Shown: positions 21,301 through 32,380, counted from the first letter of the stretch. The stretch: 64,000 bases of DNA from Cricetomys ansorgei (GCA_026225945.1 JAMJFZ010000818.1:6189501-6253500), one strand, 5' to 3'. Numbers and translations are program-made. Notes: a model not told the origin generated them from the sequence alone.

Positions 21301-22085
21301 AGAGAATACATCCCTGGTCCCAAAGAAAAATTACAAGGAACAGATTCCAGGATGTCACCCTCTTCATCCAGCCAGGCCACCTCGGGAAGACCACGGTTCT
21401 TACAAACCACCTATGCAGAGCATGCCCCATATGCATCCCCACACTCACCTCTAGGGACCCTGCTCTCTGGACCAGCGGTTTTAATGAGGTGACTGTTTTC
21501 AGAAAGGTAACCTTTCAGGCAGTGATTTGCCCAGGGGCTCAGAGATTAGAACGGTCACTCTCAATGGGTGGTCCTGGCCCAATGCCGGGGGTAATAGAAG
21601 CTCACCATCAGGCCCTGCTGCCTGGCAATTGCTCCCTCTTCCCACCTTTGCCTCCTCCTCCTCCTGTCACCACTCCACTGCAATACCATGGTCCACACAC
21701 CCATTCCTAACTGGATGGTGCTTTTGAGAAGAGTAGACAAGCTTCACTTCAACCCGCCCGTATGCTTTATGTGTTAGAATGCCATCCCCCTTCCTGCCCC
21801 TGTCTCACTGAGGAAGATGCAGAGTGAAGGCCACCCCTAGCCTTGCTCTGCCCCCCCATCCCTCTCACACCTAGAGGGAATAAAGCCAGCACCTGTTGGA
21901 GCTCTTCTTGCTTTCTCTGGGCACCGCAGCCCCTAGTATCGACCTCATTGTTAGGAAGGAAGATGCCTTACGAGAAAGATCCAGGGACTCATAGTCAGGT
22001 GCTGATGCTACTGTCACAATTCCGCCCCCAACCAGCTGTGGGACCTCATCAGAGTATCACATGTAAAGCGATGCCTCCCCGGGAA
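21301..22085. other. Unique sequence, no gene recognised
   Basis: C-rich with short CCT runs near 21650. Open frames are under 85 codons without features. Confidence 0.35.
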
Positions 22086-22087
22086 TA

Positions 22088-22295
22088 GGAGAGGCGGCTC
22101 AGTGGTTACAGGCTTGCTGCTCTTGCACAGGGCTTGGGTTCAGTTCCCAGCACAGACATGGTGTCTCACAACTGTCTCTAACTCCAGTTCCAGGGGACCT
22201 GACACTGTCTCTGGCCTCTGTGAGCACTGGGAGCACACGTGGTGTGTGTACATACATGAAAGTAAACCACTTGTAAATAAAAATGAATAAGTCCT
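22088..22295 (+). mobile_element. B3-type SINE
   Basis: 'gaggcggctcagtggttaca', 'cttgggttcagttcccagca', 'caactgtctctaactccagt' and 'tggcctctgtgagcactggg', ending in 'gtaaataaaaatgaataag'. Close to full length. Confidence 0.85.
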
Positions 22296-22314
22296 GAAAC
22301 AAAAAATTTACCCT

Positions 22315-22574
22315 CCCAGTCTGGTGAGATGGCTCAATAAGGCATATTTGCTTTGCAAGCATGAGGACCAGAGTACAATCCTTGGCACTGACATAAAACT
22401 CCAGGGCATGTTGGCACGTGGTTTTAATCTCAGAGCCGGGGCTGCAGAGACAGGAGGATCCCTGGGCTTGCAGCCCAGCCAGCCTAGCCTAATTGATGAG
22501 CTATAGGTAAACAGCATCACTCCTGACGATAATACTTGGGATTGTCTTCTGGCCTCCACGTGAATTTAAAAAAC

Positions 22575-22580
<6 letters not shown>
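22315..22580 (+). mobile_element. Long tRNA-derived SINE
   Basis: Head 'agtctggtgagatggctcaa', middle 'gggctgcagagacaggagga' and 'cagcccagccagcctagcct'. The tail seeds the long CA array that follows. Confidence 0.8.
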
Positions 22581-22582
<2 letters not shown>

Positions 22583-22628
<46 letters not shown>

Positions 22629-23033
22629 TACATATACACACACATACACACACACACACATACACACACACATACATACACACACATCTATACATACACA
22701 CTCACGTACATACACACAGATACACACACACACACATGCATACATACACACACACATACACACACACATACACACACACATCTATACATACACACTCACG
22801 TACATACACACAGATACACACACACACACACACACGCATACATATACACACATACACACAGATACACACACACACGCATACATACACACACACATACACA
22901 CACACACACATCTATACATACACACTCACGTACATACACACAGATACACACACACAGACACACACACGTATACATATACACACACACACATACACACACA
23001 TCTATACATACACACTCATGTACATACACACAG

Positions 23034-23100
<67 letters not shown>

Positions 23101-23140
23101 TCTGTACATACACACTCACATACACACACACACATACAGG
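22583..23140. repeat. (CA)n array with block duplications
   Basis: About 560 bp. The marker CTATACATACACACTCA recurs at 22688, 22782, 22912 and 23002 (variant CTGTACATACACACTCA at 23102), so blocks of 90-130 bp have been duplicated. The 261-codon His-Thr open frame is an artefact. Confidence 0.95.
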
Positions 23141-23300
23141 CATGCCAACTGGTAGTGCAAACTGGTCATCCCAATTACTTAGAAGGCTGAGGCAGGAGGA
23201 TGGCAATTTCAAGTCCAACCAGGGCTACAAAGTGAGTTTAACCAATTTGGGCAACTTAGTGAGACCTGTCTGTCTAAAATTAAAAATTAAAGAAAAAGTA
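23141..23300 (+). mobile_element. B1 SINE
   Basis: 'ttagaaggctgaggcaggag', 'caatttcaagtccaaccagg', 'gggcaacttagtgagacctg' and an A-rich tail ('aaaattaaaaattaaag'). Diverged. Confidence 0.8.
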
Positions 23301-23829
23301 AACATATTATCCCCAAATTAACACAGATAGTACTTCATGTGAAGCAACGTGTCACAGTGCTCCAGGACGTCTGCTTTGAAGTTTCCCTTCTGCTTTGATC
23401 ATTACGAAGATAGGAGGCAGAACCAAGTGCTAAACAGAGTAGATAAAACAAAGAGTCCTTTCCTTAATATATAAAGAGTCCTTGTGAATCAATTAGACAC
23501 TGGAATCTGCTAACTTTATCCTGAAGTGTCCAAATAAAAAAGTATTTTAGGATATGTGAGCTAAATGGTCTCTTTCAAAATGACTCAACATTAGGCCACA
23601 GACAGGATGAGTATGTGGGTGGTACAGGACAGACCTGGGTAGAACTTCACTTACCCCAGAGTAAGACAGTTCAACCCAGTAGGGGAAATGCTAAAAGAGG
23701 CAAACAGAAAACAGGCAGAGCAATCGACACGTGGCTTCGATGAATCCATGTGAAATAACATGGGGGGGAGGGAGGGAATGCCAGTTTTAGCTGCTGGATT
23801 AGAAACACTCAAAACAGCTCTATGGGGAA
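23301..23829. other. Unique sequence
   Basis: No repeat or gene recognised; includes a G7 run at 23761. Confidence 0.35.
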
Positions 23830-23935
23830 AGAGAAGCAGGGAGGGTACCCGGCTGTAAAGCCAGGGCACTGAGGAGGACCCACGTTCAAGGTCAGCCTGG
23901 GCTGCATAGCAACACCTTGCCTCAGAACTTGGGGA
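23830..23935 (+). mobile_element. B1-like fragment
   Basis: 'acccacgttcaaggtcagcc' and 'ctgcatagcaacaccttgcc' mark a diverged B1 core with A-rich end. Confidence 0.5.
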
Positions 23936-24215
23936 AAAGAGTTGGGGAGACTGGCGGTGGGTAAGGCCACCACACAGATTTGAGGTCCTGGATCTGGATC
24001 CCTGGTGTCGTTTAACCTACCAGCACTGGGTAAAGGGGGTTGAGACAGGAGTCAGCCAGTCTAGAGGATCACCGAGCTCCAGGTTCACTGAGAGACCTTG
24101 TCTCAAAACATCAGGTGGAGAGTGACTGAGTAAGAGGCTCCCCCACGTAAGTGTCTGACCTCCACATGCATGCGAATGGGTGGGCGTGCATACACACGTG
24201 TGTGGGCACACACAG
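23936..24215 (+). mobile_element. Long tRNA-derived SINE
   Basis: 'gttggggagactggcggtgg' head, 'accagcactgggtaaagggg', 'ccgagctccaggttcactga' and 'tgacctccacatgcatgcga'. Complete order with a short tail. Confidence 0.75.
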
Positions 24216-24344
24216 ATTGGAGAAGAAAGAGAAAGTAAAGGGGGAGTGAGGCAGGCTGTTGACTGTTGACTCCGTGATATGCTTTGGCATATGAATGAAT
24301 AAATGTCACGGCTCAAGAAGTCTGCTTGTGAGCCTCCATCTCAC

Positions 24345-24655
24345 AGACACATTTGCACAAGCACACAAAGATTTATGCACACAGACGTTCATGGGCTGGC
24401 TTACAGTTCATAGGTTTAGTCCACTATCATCACAGGTGGGGCCATCGTGGCATGCAGGTAGACATGATACTAGAGAAGGAGCTGAGAGTTCTACATCCAG
24501 ATCGGCAGTCAGCAGGAAGAGAGAGTGGCACTGGGCCTGGCTTGAGCATCTGAAACCTCAAAGCCCACCCCCAGTGATGCACTTCCTCCAACAAGGCCAC
24601 ACCCCCTAATAGTACCATTCCCTGTGAGCCTATGGGGGTCATTTTCATTGAAACT
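24345..24655 (-). mobile_element. MaLR-type LTR fragment
   Basis: 'acccccagtgatgcacttcc', 'caacaaggccacacccccta' and 'tcattttcattgaaactacc' are hallmarks of the reversed family. The left part is weaker. Confidence 0.6.
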
Positions 24656-24672
24656 ACCGTGTGTGTGTGTGT

Positions 24673-24707
<35 letters not shown>
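24656..24707. repeat. (GT)n microsatellite
   Basis: GT run with a single TCT interruption. It separates the LTR from the reverse SINE. Confidence 0.95.
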
Positions 24708-24709
<2 letters not shown>

Positions 24710-24920
24710 CTAGAGGTCAACCTCAGGTGTTGTTCCTCAGGAGCCATTAACTCTGTCTTTGAGACAAGGTCTCGCAGATCCTCCTGTCTCTACCTCCCCA
24801 GTGCTGGAATTTCAAGCATGCACCTCCAAGCTTACCTTTTATGTCTGTGCTGAGGATTGAACTCAGGTCCTCATGCTTGCGTAACAAGCACTTTGCAGCC
24901 AGAGCCACCACCCCAGTTGT
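24708..24920 (-). mobile_element. tRNA-derived SINE, reverse orientation
   Basis: 'gagacaaggtctcgcagatc', 'tctacctccccagtgctgga' and 'gaggattgaactcaggtcct', then a decayed head complement ending 'accccag'. Confidence 0.65.
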
Positions 24921-25099
24921 CTGAAAGCTGTGAGTTGAGTTCTAGCTTTTGGAGATTCCAACTTATCAAGACTTAACAGCACTTCCTTTCATGCCGAGTA
25001 TCCATTTCAGCTGTGTTCCACTGTGAGAGCAGGGTGAGAAACTCAGGCTGTGGCCTCTGCTGGTTCAAAACTAATGCCCATCAGTGGGAAAAAAAAACT

Positions 25100-25345
25100 T
25101 CTTTATTATTGTTGTTGTTGTTGTTGATAGTAATAGTAGTCATAGTAGTAGTAGTATTTACAGGCATGGGTGTTTTCGCCTGCATGTATGTCCGTGCACC
25201 ACATGCATTCCTGGTGTCCACAGAGGCCGGAAGAGGATATCAGATCCCCTGGAACTGGAATCACATATAGTTGTGAGCTGCCACGTGGGTGCTGGGAAGT
25301 GAACCCCGGTCAGTGCTTTTAACCAGTGAGCCATCTCTGCAGTCC
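25100..25345 (-). mobile_element. B3-type SINE with trinucleotide-expanded tail
   Basis: The plus strand starts with (TTG)n then (TAG)n at 25104-25157, where the A-rich tail complement is expected. B3 landmarks follow: 'gaggccggaagaggatatca', 'cccctggaactggaatcaca' and 'accagtgagccatctctgca'. Confidence 0.85.
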
Positions 25346-25495
25346 TTATTTATTTGTTTTGAGACAGGGTCTCACTATAAAGCCTTGGCTATCCTGGAAC
25401 TTGCTGTGTAGACTAGGCTGGTCTCAAACTCAGAGTTCCTCCTACCTCTGCTTCCTGCTGGGATTGAAAGTGTGCACCAGCACACCACATCTGAA
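25346..25495 (-). mobile_element. B1 SINE
   Basis: 'gagacagggtctcactataa', 'ctatcctggaacttgctgtg' and 'ctgcttcctgctgggattga'. Little diverged compared with other B1 copies here. Confidence 0.88.
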
Positions 25496-25840
25496 GCCAT
25501 TTCTTTTCCTATTATGTTTACATGTAGAGCGTGTATGCATGCACATGTGTGTGCAAGTACGCACCTATGTTTGAAGTCAGAAGAGGACATCGGGTGCCCT
25601 GCTCCGTCACGGTCCAACTTCTTCTATTGAGAGAACCAAACCTGGAGTCAGGCCAACAGGCAGCAAGCCCCAGCGATCCAACCGTCTCCACCCCACCCTT
25701 ACCCCTCGTAGTAGTGGAATTACAGACAAGCATGTGATCACTGCCACACACACTATTATGTGGGTGCTGTAGATTTGAACTCAGGTCCTTATTTTTGCTC
25801 AGCAAACATTCTTACTGAGTCACCACCCCAGCTCAGGATT
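25496..25840 (-). mobile_element. Long tRNA-derived SINE, reverse orientation
   Basis: Tail-like 'tgcatgcacatgtgtgtgca', the body 'agtcagaagaggacatcggg' and 'ttacagacaagcatgtgatc', and the head complement 'ttactgagtcaccaccccag'. Confidence 0.7.
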
Positions 25841-25929
25841 TGATTTCGTCAAGTGTTCTAACATACACTGTACCCCTCCGTCTTACACATGCAACTGGAT
25901 GAGTGTAGTTCTGTTTTCTTAGACTGGGT

Positions 25930-26035
25930 TACATAAGGCTATTTTATATATATATACACACACACACACACATATATACATATACATATATTATATAAAT
26001 ATATATACATATTGAGAGAGAGAGAGAGAGCACAT
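25930..26035. repeat. Compound (TA)n(CA)n(TA)n(GA)n microsatellite
   Basis: TATATA, CACACA, ATATACATATA and GAGAGA blocks in succession. Confidence 0.93.
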
Positions 26036-26475
26036 TCCCCCGTCACCCTCCCCTGCCCTCCCTTCCCCCTTCCCCTGCCTTGTTCCCATAGGTAGTTTCA
26101 GTTCCATTTTCAAGTCATCTGCACACAGTGGTTTCGAGCAGCTATAGAAAGTCTAGGACAAGAGAGATTTCATGTATACATGTGGAGCCAATCACTCAGA
26201 TCTAGGCACGGGTCCTTCCTTGACTCCCAAGGTGTCTCTCACAGCCCTCCCAACAGCAACCGCAAGGCAAACTCTCCCCTGAGTCACATAAGCCTTGCCT
26301 CGCCTGCCCTGACCTTTACACAAATTCAGCCATACAGGATCGTCTCTGACTCTGGGGAACTCCTCCATGTTGGGTCTGGCTGAGGCTGCAGAGCACAATC
26401 TACATATTTACCATAATCTGTTTTTTTTTTTTCCCGTTCTACCATCAGTAAATGTTTCTGCGTGGTGGAAGAAGG
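26036..26475. other. Unique sequence
   Basis: CCCT-rich at 26040-26085 and T12 near 26420. No gene recognised. Confidence 0.35.
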
Positions 26476-26545
26476 AAGCTAGGCTGGGAATACAGCTCAG
26501 TGTCAGAGCTTGCCTAGCCTGCATGAGGCTATATGTTTAATTCTC
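26476..26545 (+). mobile_element. ID element, 5' part, split by a solo LTR
   Basis: 'aggctgggaatacagctcag', 'gagcttgcctagcctgcatg' and 'gaggctatatgtttaattct' match a complete ID. The 3' end ('cagcactaaaaacaagaaa') continues after the LTR at 26893. Confidence 0.75.
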
Positions 26546-26886
26546 TGTTGTGGAAGTTTATTTTTAAGTGTGTTTAAAATAATTGTTTTTGTGCAGTGCT
26601 GGAAAAGGGGATGCATAGGCCTTGGGTGTTTTGTATTGTCTGCAGGTGTTGGGTTTCTGTGGGGGTTGTTTAATTGCTAATGATCTGCATGTGCTATCAG
26701 TAGAATACCTGAGGAGTTCTGAAAGAATAAATACACCTGAGCTCAGACGCGCAGGGTTCCACTCCCGGTTGAATATAGCATTGGCCATGATGGTGGTTCC
26801 CTCTGCTGAGATCTGGCTGGGTTTGCAATTATGAATATGCCTCCATGTCTCTGTTGCTGAGCCACCACAGTAGTCTAACTACAACA
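26546..26886 (+). mobile_element. Solo LTR (ERV type), copy 2
   Basis: Begins TGTTGTGG, ends CTACAACA, and is flanked by a perfect 6-bp target duplication ATTCTC (26540-26545 and 26887-26892). It carries AATAAATACACC near 26727. Six-base duplications are usual for class II (ERVK-like) elements. It is the same family as the reverse copy at 374-709. No internal region is present. Confidence 0.8.
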
Positions 26887-26925
26887 ATTCTCAGCACTAA
26901 AAACAAGAAAAAGGTGCTACACAAC
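26887..26925 (+). mobile_element. ID element, 3' part
   Basis: Repeats the ATTCTC target and completes the ID with 'agcactaaaaacaagaaaaa'. Confidence 0.7.
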
Positions 26926-26999
26926 TAGATTCAGCTTGGCTAAGTCCAATTTTGCTGGCGGTGTTTTGAACATCCTAATCTGAATCAGTAGGTACTTTG

Positions 27000-27345
27000 G
27001 TTTGAATGAGAATGCCCCCATAGGCTCATATTTTTGCATGTTTGGTTCCCAGATGGTGGGACTGTTTGGGAAGGATTAGGAGATGTGGCCTTGTTGAAGG
27101 GGGGGTGTCACTGGGGTGGGCTTTGAGATTTCTGGCCCAGTCTGTCTCTCTGCCTCCAACTTTTGGATCAGAAGTAAGCTCTCAGCCACTACTCCAGCGC
27201 CATGGCTGCCTGCCACCATGCTTCCTGCCGTGGTGGTCATGGACTCACCCTCTGAAACTGTAAGCAAGCCCTCAGTTAGATGCTTCCTTTTATAAGTTTC
27301 CTTGGTCATAGTGTGTCCTCCCAGCAATAGAACAGTGACTAAGAT
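27000..27345 (+). mobile_element. MaLR-type LTR
   Basis: 'tttggtttgaatgagaatgc', 'gattaggagatgtggccttg', 'gtctgtctctctgcctccaa', 'ctctgaaactgtaagcaagc' and 'cagcaatagaacagtgacta' in the right order. Well preserved. Confidence 0.8.
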
Positions 27346-27625
27346 GCCTTCCCAGCATGCTTAGCCAAGGCTCTAACCTTGACAGTATTATTGTCAAAAC
27401 GTGTCTTCATGGTCTGTTTGGTGTTATGCTTGCTGGTCTTGGTTCCCATGCCGAACAACAAATGTGGAGTTGTCTTCTGTCTTTCTCATAGTGGAGTCCA
27501 TGGGTGGGGGTTGGGATGGCCACCTGTGCTCAGTGTGCTTCTCCTAGTGGCTGGCTTCACAACCTCAGGAACGTAGGGTCTCCTCTCCCTGCCCCCCTCT
27601 CTCTCTCCCTCTCTCTCTCAATAAT
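27346..27625. other. Unique sequence ending in a CT-rich tract
   Basis: Contains (CT)n at 27595-27622. No gene recognised. Confidence 0.35.
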
Positions 27626-27745
27626 TGTTGGAGTACGCATGTGACACCACTCATGTGTAGAGGTCGGAAGGCAGTTTGTAGGAGTCAGTTCTCTTCTTCC
27701 ACCATGTGGGCGCCAGGAATGGAACTCAGGTAGTCAGGGAATTAT
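27626..27745 (-). mobile_element. SINE fragment, reverse orientation
   Basis: 'tagaggtcggaaggcagttt', 'ttctcttcttccaccatgtg' and 'aatggaactcaggtagtcag' match the distal half of a tRNA-derived SINE. Confidence 0.6.
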
Positions 27746-27974
27746 TACTAGTGAAAAGTAAAACTGCATTTTATTGACACTGATAATTCGCTTGTTGCCT
27801 CCAGGAAGGATTTCGTGACTTACTGAAGCCTTAGAAGAAGAAATAGCTTTTTAAAACTGTATTTGCATGTAGTTGGGCAGTTGGTTCTGGGGAAATGTTC
27901 AATTGAGTGACACTGGATGAGTCTTCCCAAACCTCTGTTTCCAGTTCTCAGTTGTTATAGAAAAAAACAACTTG
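27746..27974. other. Unique sequence
   Basis: No feature recognised. Confidence 0.3.
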
Positions 27975-28135
27975 CTGGGCCAGTAAGAAGGCTCGGGGTA
28001 GGGGGATGGAGGCAGGACCCACAAGGTCACAGGAGAGAACCGATTGTCTTCTAACCACAGTACATACACTATGACAGGTGTGCTCCTGTGTACACACACG
28101 CGCACACACACACATACACTCACACACACACCGAA
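27975..28135 (+). mobile_element. tRNA-derived SINE with CA tail
   Basis: 'gggccagtaagaaggctcgg', 'ggcaggacccacaaggtcac' and 'gagagaaccgattgtcttct', then a CA tail. Confidence 0.65.
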
Positions 28136-28144
28136 TACAATTTT

Positions 28145-28330
28145 TAAAGATCAGCTAGTGCTAATCATGATGATGCATGCCTCTAATCCTGGCTTCAGGA
28201 GGATGAAGCAAAAGTATTGCAGGTTTAAAGCTAGCCTGAGCTACATGGTGAGTTCCAGGTCAGCCTGAGCTACATAGTAAGACCTGGTTTGTTTGTTGTT
28301 TGTTTGCTTGTTTAAAAAAAAAAAAAAAAG
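28145..28330 (+). mobile_element. B1 SINE with A16 tail
   Basis: 'catgatgatgcatgcctcta', 'aaagctagcctgagctacat' (the segment is repeated, giving two 'cctgagctacat' words), then GTTT repeats and an A run at 28314-28329. Confidence 0.8.
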
Positions 28331-28334
28331 ATGA

Positions 28335-28587
28335 GGAAGGGGCCTGAGGAGTGGCTCCCTGGGTGAGAATACTTGCAGCTCAAGCATGAAGACCTGAGTT
28401 CAAAGCCCCAGGACCCATGCAAAAAGTCAAACATGGCTGCACATGCCAGCAACCTAGCACTGGGGGGTGGAGACAGGCAGATCCTGAGAGCTTGATGGCT
28501 GATTAGCCCAGCTGAAACAGTGGGCTTCCATTTCAGTGAGAGACTCTGTCTCAAGGCATGAAGGCACAGAATGATAGAAGACACAGA

Positions 28588-28627
<40 letters not shown>

Positions 28628-28640
28628 ACATATACACACT
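28335..28640 (+). mobile_element. Long tRNA-derived SINE with (CA)n
   Basis: 'gggcctgaggagtggctccc' head, 'gcactggggggtggagacag', 'cagtgagagactctgtctca', CA run at 28591-28622. Confidence 0.8.
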
Positions 28641-28995
28641 GAAACTTTTTAAACCCCACCCTAAATAAACATTATAAGAAATTTATTTAAAAGGGAGGGG
28701 TTTTAATTTGAGTTTTGGATCAACCACAGAGCAATCTTGAAATCCTTCCACTCCACAGAGACCACAGAGACTAGATCTTCTCATTAATCAATGGAGAAGA
28801 TCAAATGAGATTCAAAGTTAAAGGGGACTCCATTTTGTAGGCCAAGTCCAGTCAACTGGTAATGGCTTTCCAGCAGCACTTCACAAAGAATCCAGGCTCG
28901 ATGGTAGAGAGTTCTGGGATCGATTGCTGATGTCTGCTGTGGGCAGGAAACTGAAAAGTGGCGGACTAGACACTCTTCTTTCCTCTTCTCTACCA
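28641..28995. other. Unique sequence
   Basis: Possibly an old repeat upstream of the MIR. No gene recognised. Confidence 0.3.
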
Positions 28996-28997
28996 GC

Positions 28998-29150
28998 TGT
29001 AAAACTCCATGGTGACCTTGTGACTTTGAACAAATCACTTCACTGCCTCCAAGATTTTGTTTCTTCATGAAACAAGATGAAGATGAATAATCTTTGCCTT
29101 CCTGCTCCACAAAATTGCTCAGAGCTGCTTATGAGCTAAGTGGGTGAAAA
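28998..29150 (+). mobile_element. MIR element
   Basis: 'ccttgtgactttgaacaaat' and 'cacttcactgcctccaagat', then 'tgaagatgaataatctttgc' and 'gctcagagctgcttatgagc', follow the MIR consensus in order. Confidence 0.75.
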
Positions 29151-29389
29151 ATAGTGAAGAGAGCAACAGAGCCTTCTGTAAAGTGAAGGTTGATTTTTAT
29201 TAATTGACCTCTCTGGGCATGCATCCCATCATCAGTCCTGGTCTCCTCTGCACCAGCCTTTGCTGTGACCTTGAGCATCTTCCTCTGGAAGATAGAGCCA
29301 TCTGACTTCCCTGGGGTCAGTAGGAAATGGAGTAAATATACATAGATATTGGATACTAGCATGGTCCTTCAGTAACCCTGCATATTTCT
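29151..29389. other. Unique sequence
   Basis: No feature recognised. Confidence 0.3.
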
Positions 29390-29830
29390 ATTTTTAATGG
29401 TGTGTGTGTTCATATGTGTGCAAGCGTACATGTGTGCACATGCACGTGGCAGCCAGAGGTCAACCACATAACCACCGCATGTGTGTGGAGGTCAGAGGAT
29501 AACTTGCAAGGAGTTGGTTCTCTCTTTCCACCACACAGGTCTGAGTCAAACTCAAGTCACCAGGCTTAGCAGCTCCTTTATTCTCAAAACCATCTCACTG
29601 GCCCTCACAGTGTTTGTAGAGACAGTCTCTTGCTGGAACCCAGAGTTAACTAATTTAGCAAGACTAGCGGGCCGCTGAGTCCCAAGAAGCTACTCATATC
29701 CAATTCTCTAGCACTGGGGTTACACAAGCATGCCACCTCACTCAGCCTTTCACGTGGATCTGGGGTTTGAACTCAGATCCTCATACTTGTGCAGTGAACC
29801 CTTTACCAACTGAGCCATCTCCGTGGGCCA
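29390..29830 (-). mobile_element. Two reverse tRNA-derived SINEs in tandem or nested
   Basis: 29395-29520 has two 'agccagaggtcaacc / gtggaggtcagaggataac' tail blocks. 29530-29610 and 29620-29830 each give a body. The second ends in the head complement 'aactgagccatctccgtggg'. Confidence 0.65.
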
Positions 29831-30005
29831 CGACTCAGCATCTTTAACAACCTGGCCAGGTGCGAGTCCAGAGTTCCTTCTTGCATAATGGAACCCCCAG
29901 AGCTCCTGGTCCCTTGAGCTGATGCTGCTGCCCACCAGATAGGGAAAAGCATCCTCCCCAAATTCATCTCGATTTCCCTTAAGAATCTGTCCTTCCGACA
30001 CAAAT
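29831..30005. other. Unique sequence
   Basis: No feature recognised. Confidence 0.3.
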
Positions 30006-30013
30006 CTCTAAAG

Positions 30014-30235
30014 CAGCGGTTCTCAACCTTCCTAACGCTGCTACCCTTTAATACAGTCCCTCGTGATGCGGTGACCCCCCCCACCATAAAATTATTTTTA
30101 TTGATACTTCGTAACTGTAATTTTGCTATTGTTATGAATCGTAATGTAAACATCTGACATGCAGATGGCCTTAGGCGACCCCTGCGAAAGGCTCAACCAC
30201 AAAAGGGGTTGCGACCCACAGGTTGAGAACCGTTG
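30014..30235 (+). mobile_element. URR1-type hAT DNA transposon (non-autonomous)
   Basis: Terminal inverted repeats CAGCGGTTCTCAACC (30014-30028) and GGTTGAGAACCGTTG (30221-30235) enclose 222 bp. The 8-bp target duplication is CTCTAAAG (30006-30013) and CTCTAAGG (30236-30243), 7 of 8 matching, the hAT signature. It has no coding capacity and would have been mobilised in trans. Orientation is arbitrary. Confidence 0.92.
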
Positions 30236-30243
30236 CTCTAAGG

Positions 30244-31139
30244 TGAAATGCGCATTCCAGTAGGAGCACTGTGTCACCCTGGCGGCTCTGTCGGGAAGCT
30301 CTGGTGAATCGGTGGGCTCATACCCACAGCTTGGGGGAATCCAGTACAAATACCCAGACATATCTATGTCATCTGACAAACATGTCCCTGTCCCTAAATC
30401 CACAAGCCCTCCTTTCTTTCACCTTGAATGCTGCTAACATCTCAGGCTATCTCCCACTATCCCATAGAGAGCCAGAGCAGTGCCGGATCCTGTCTGTATT
30501 CGCATCCCCCAGCAGCTCCAGGGAGCCATCTGGTCGCCTCTCTTATTTGGTTTAAGCGAAGCTTTGAGGTGTTTCTTCTTGCCAGTGGTGTATGCCAATC
30601 TGGATTCGCCGACTGATCGTCCAGGCTCTTATTTATTAGCGTGTGTTTTTACGGTGATCATCTCTCCTTCTGCCTCTTGCTTTGGGCCTCATTCTGCAGC
30701 CATTGTGGTGAACAGTGCTTGTTGTGGTGTGAAATGATATGCATTCAGAATTTTCCAAGACACAAAAGCGTGGGCCTTTTTATTTTTTCCTGGTTTTTTT
30801 TTTTTTTTCTTTTCTTTTTCTTTTTCTTTTAGTGGCAGATAAAGAACTTGAGTTTCCTGCCATGCCGGAAACACTGAATCAGGCCTTTGTTTTCTTTAAA
30901 ATCTGAAAATCTCAGCCAGGAGTCAAGCAAGAGTCTAGACTCTAGACTCAGAAGCTGTGGAAGGTAGTGTCCAGGAGGCTGGGGTGCAGCCTCTTCCCAG
31001 CGGACTGTTCTGGTGCAGGGATGTGGCCACCTACGCAGACAGTAAGATGGCCTCAAAGTGCTCTTCCGAGAGGGTGTTGGGAAGACAGCTCCATCAGTTA
31101 CGTCCTGAGTTCCCAGCCCCAGAATCTGAATTTTAAAAA
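30244..31139. other. Repeat-poor unique sequence
   Basis: 30490-30780 contains CpGs and enhancer-like words ('ggattcgccgactgatcgtc', 'ttatttattagcgtg'). 30783-30832 is a T/C-rich tract. No exon was identified. Confidence 0.35.
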
Positions 31140-31350
31140 GAAAAAGAAAAGTAGCTGGGTATAATCACATGACACTAGGGATATGGAGGCAAACAGATCC
31201 CTGGGGTGCACTGGCTGGCCAGCAGCCTAGCCAAATCAGGGAGCCCCAGGCCAAGAAGAGACCCTGTTTCAAAAGTAACAAGGCTCCTGGCTCATGAGGA
31301 ACAATGCACAGGTTGTTCTCTGGCTTCTACACACACGCACATACGTGTAT
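31140..31350 (+). mobile_element. Long tRNA-derived SINE, 5'-truncated
   Basis: 'gctgggtataatcacatgac', 'cactggctggccagcagcct' and 'aagaagagaccctgtttcaa', then the CA tail. Confidence 0.75.
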
Positions 31351-31378
31351 AGCTAAAAGAACATACACACACACACAG

Positions 31379-31410
<32 letters not shown>

Positions 31411-31705
31411 ACACACACACATACACACACACACACATACACACACACACACATGCACACACACACACATACACACACACACATACACACGCACACACAC
31501 ACACATACACACACACACACGCACATACACACACACACACGCACACGCACACACACATACACACACACACATACACACACATACACACATACACACACAC
31601 ACACATACACACACACACATACACATACACACACATACACATACACACACACACGCACATACACACACACACACATACACACACACAGGCACACACACAC
31701 ACAAA
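31351..31705. repeat. (CA)n array
   Basis: About 355 bp of CA with scattered ACACATAC and ACGCAC variants. All large open frames here are artefacts. Confidence 0.97.
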
Positions 31706-31717
31706 TGAGAAAAATAC

Positions 31718-31870
31718 TGGGCCATAGAGATGGCTCAGCAGGTAAGGATGCTTATCCCTGAGTCCCACATGGTAGGAGGAGTGGAGACCCTCCTGAGAGT
31801 TGCCCTCTGACCTCTGCACATGGACCATGGGCACCCACGTGAGCGCGCGCGTGAGCACAAATAAAGGATG
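31718..31870 (+). mobile_element. tRNA-derived SINE
   Basis: 'tgggccatagagatggctca', 'ttatccctgagtcccacatg', 'gttgccctctgacctctgca', and a CG-containing tail (GAGCGCGCGCGTGAG). Confidence 0.7.
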
Positions 31871-31989
31871 AAACAATTAAGCGCTGCAGGAGCCTAAGCA
31901 GTGCCTGCCACTCCCTCCCGGGATTCATCCGTTCCCTCTGGCAGTTCAATACCTGGTGTCGTCCACAGAGCATCCACTGTGATGAGCAT

Positions 31990-32085
31990 GCCCTCGCCAT
32001 TACCAGCCCTGTGACCTCAGACAGGTCCCTGAACTGTACCCCAGTCCTTATCTATGAAATGAGGATGAACCAGGAGTGAGCCCCA
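31990..32085 (+). mobile_element. MIR fragment
   Basis: 'accagccctgtgacctcaga', 'caggtccctgaactgtaccc' and 'tatctatgaaatgaggatga'. A clear MIR 3' half. Confidence 0.75.
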
Positions 32086-32340
32086 TCCCATCTGCAATCC
32101 TCAGCTCTCAGGAAGTGTAGGAGCAGGTGGAGCAGGAGTCAGGAGAGCGGGCTCCCGATAGAAAGGTTCTTGCTCTCTTACAGAACCTCTTTTGTGCCTT
32201 CACTGTGGGATGAAGCTGTAAGCAGATTCTCACCAAATGTGGCCCCGTGACCTTGAACTTCCCAGTTTCTAGAACCACAAGCCAAAGACATTTCTGTTTA
32301 TTGTACATGGCCCAGTCCACAGTTTTCTGGTCCAGCAGCA
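32086..32340. other. Unique sequence
   Basis: No feature recognised. Confidence 0.3.
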
Positions 32341-32344
32341 GTGT

Positions 32345-32380
32345 GGTGGACACACTCACGCACACATGCACACATGCACA

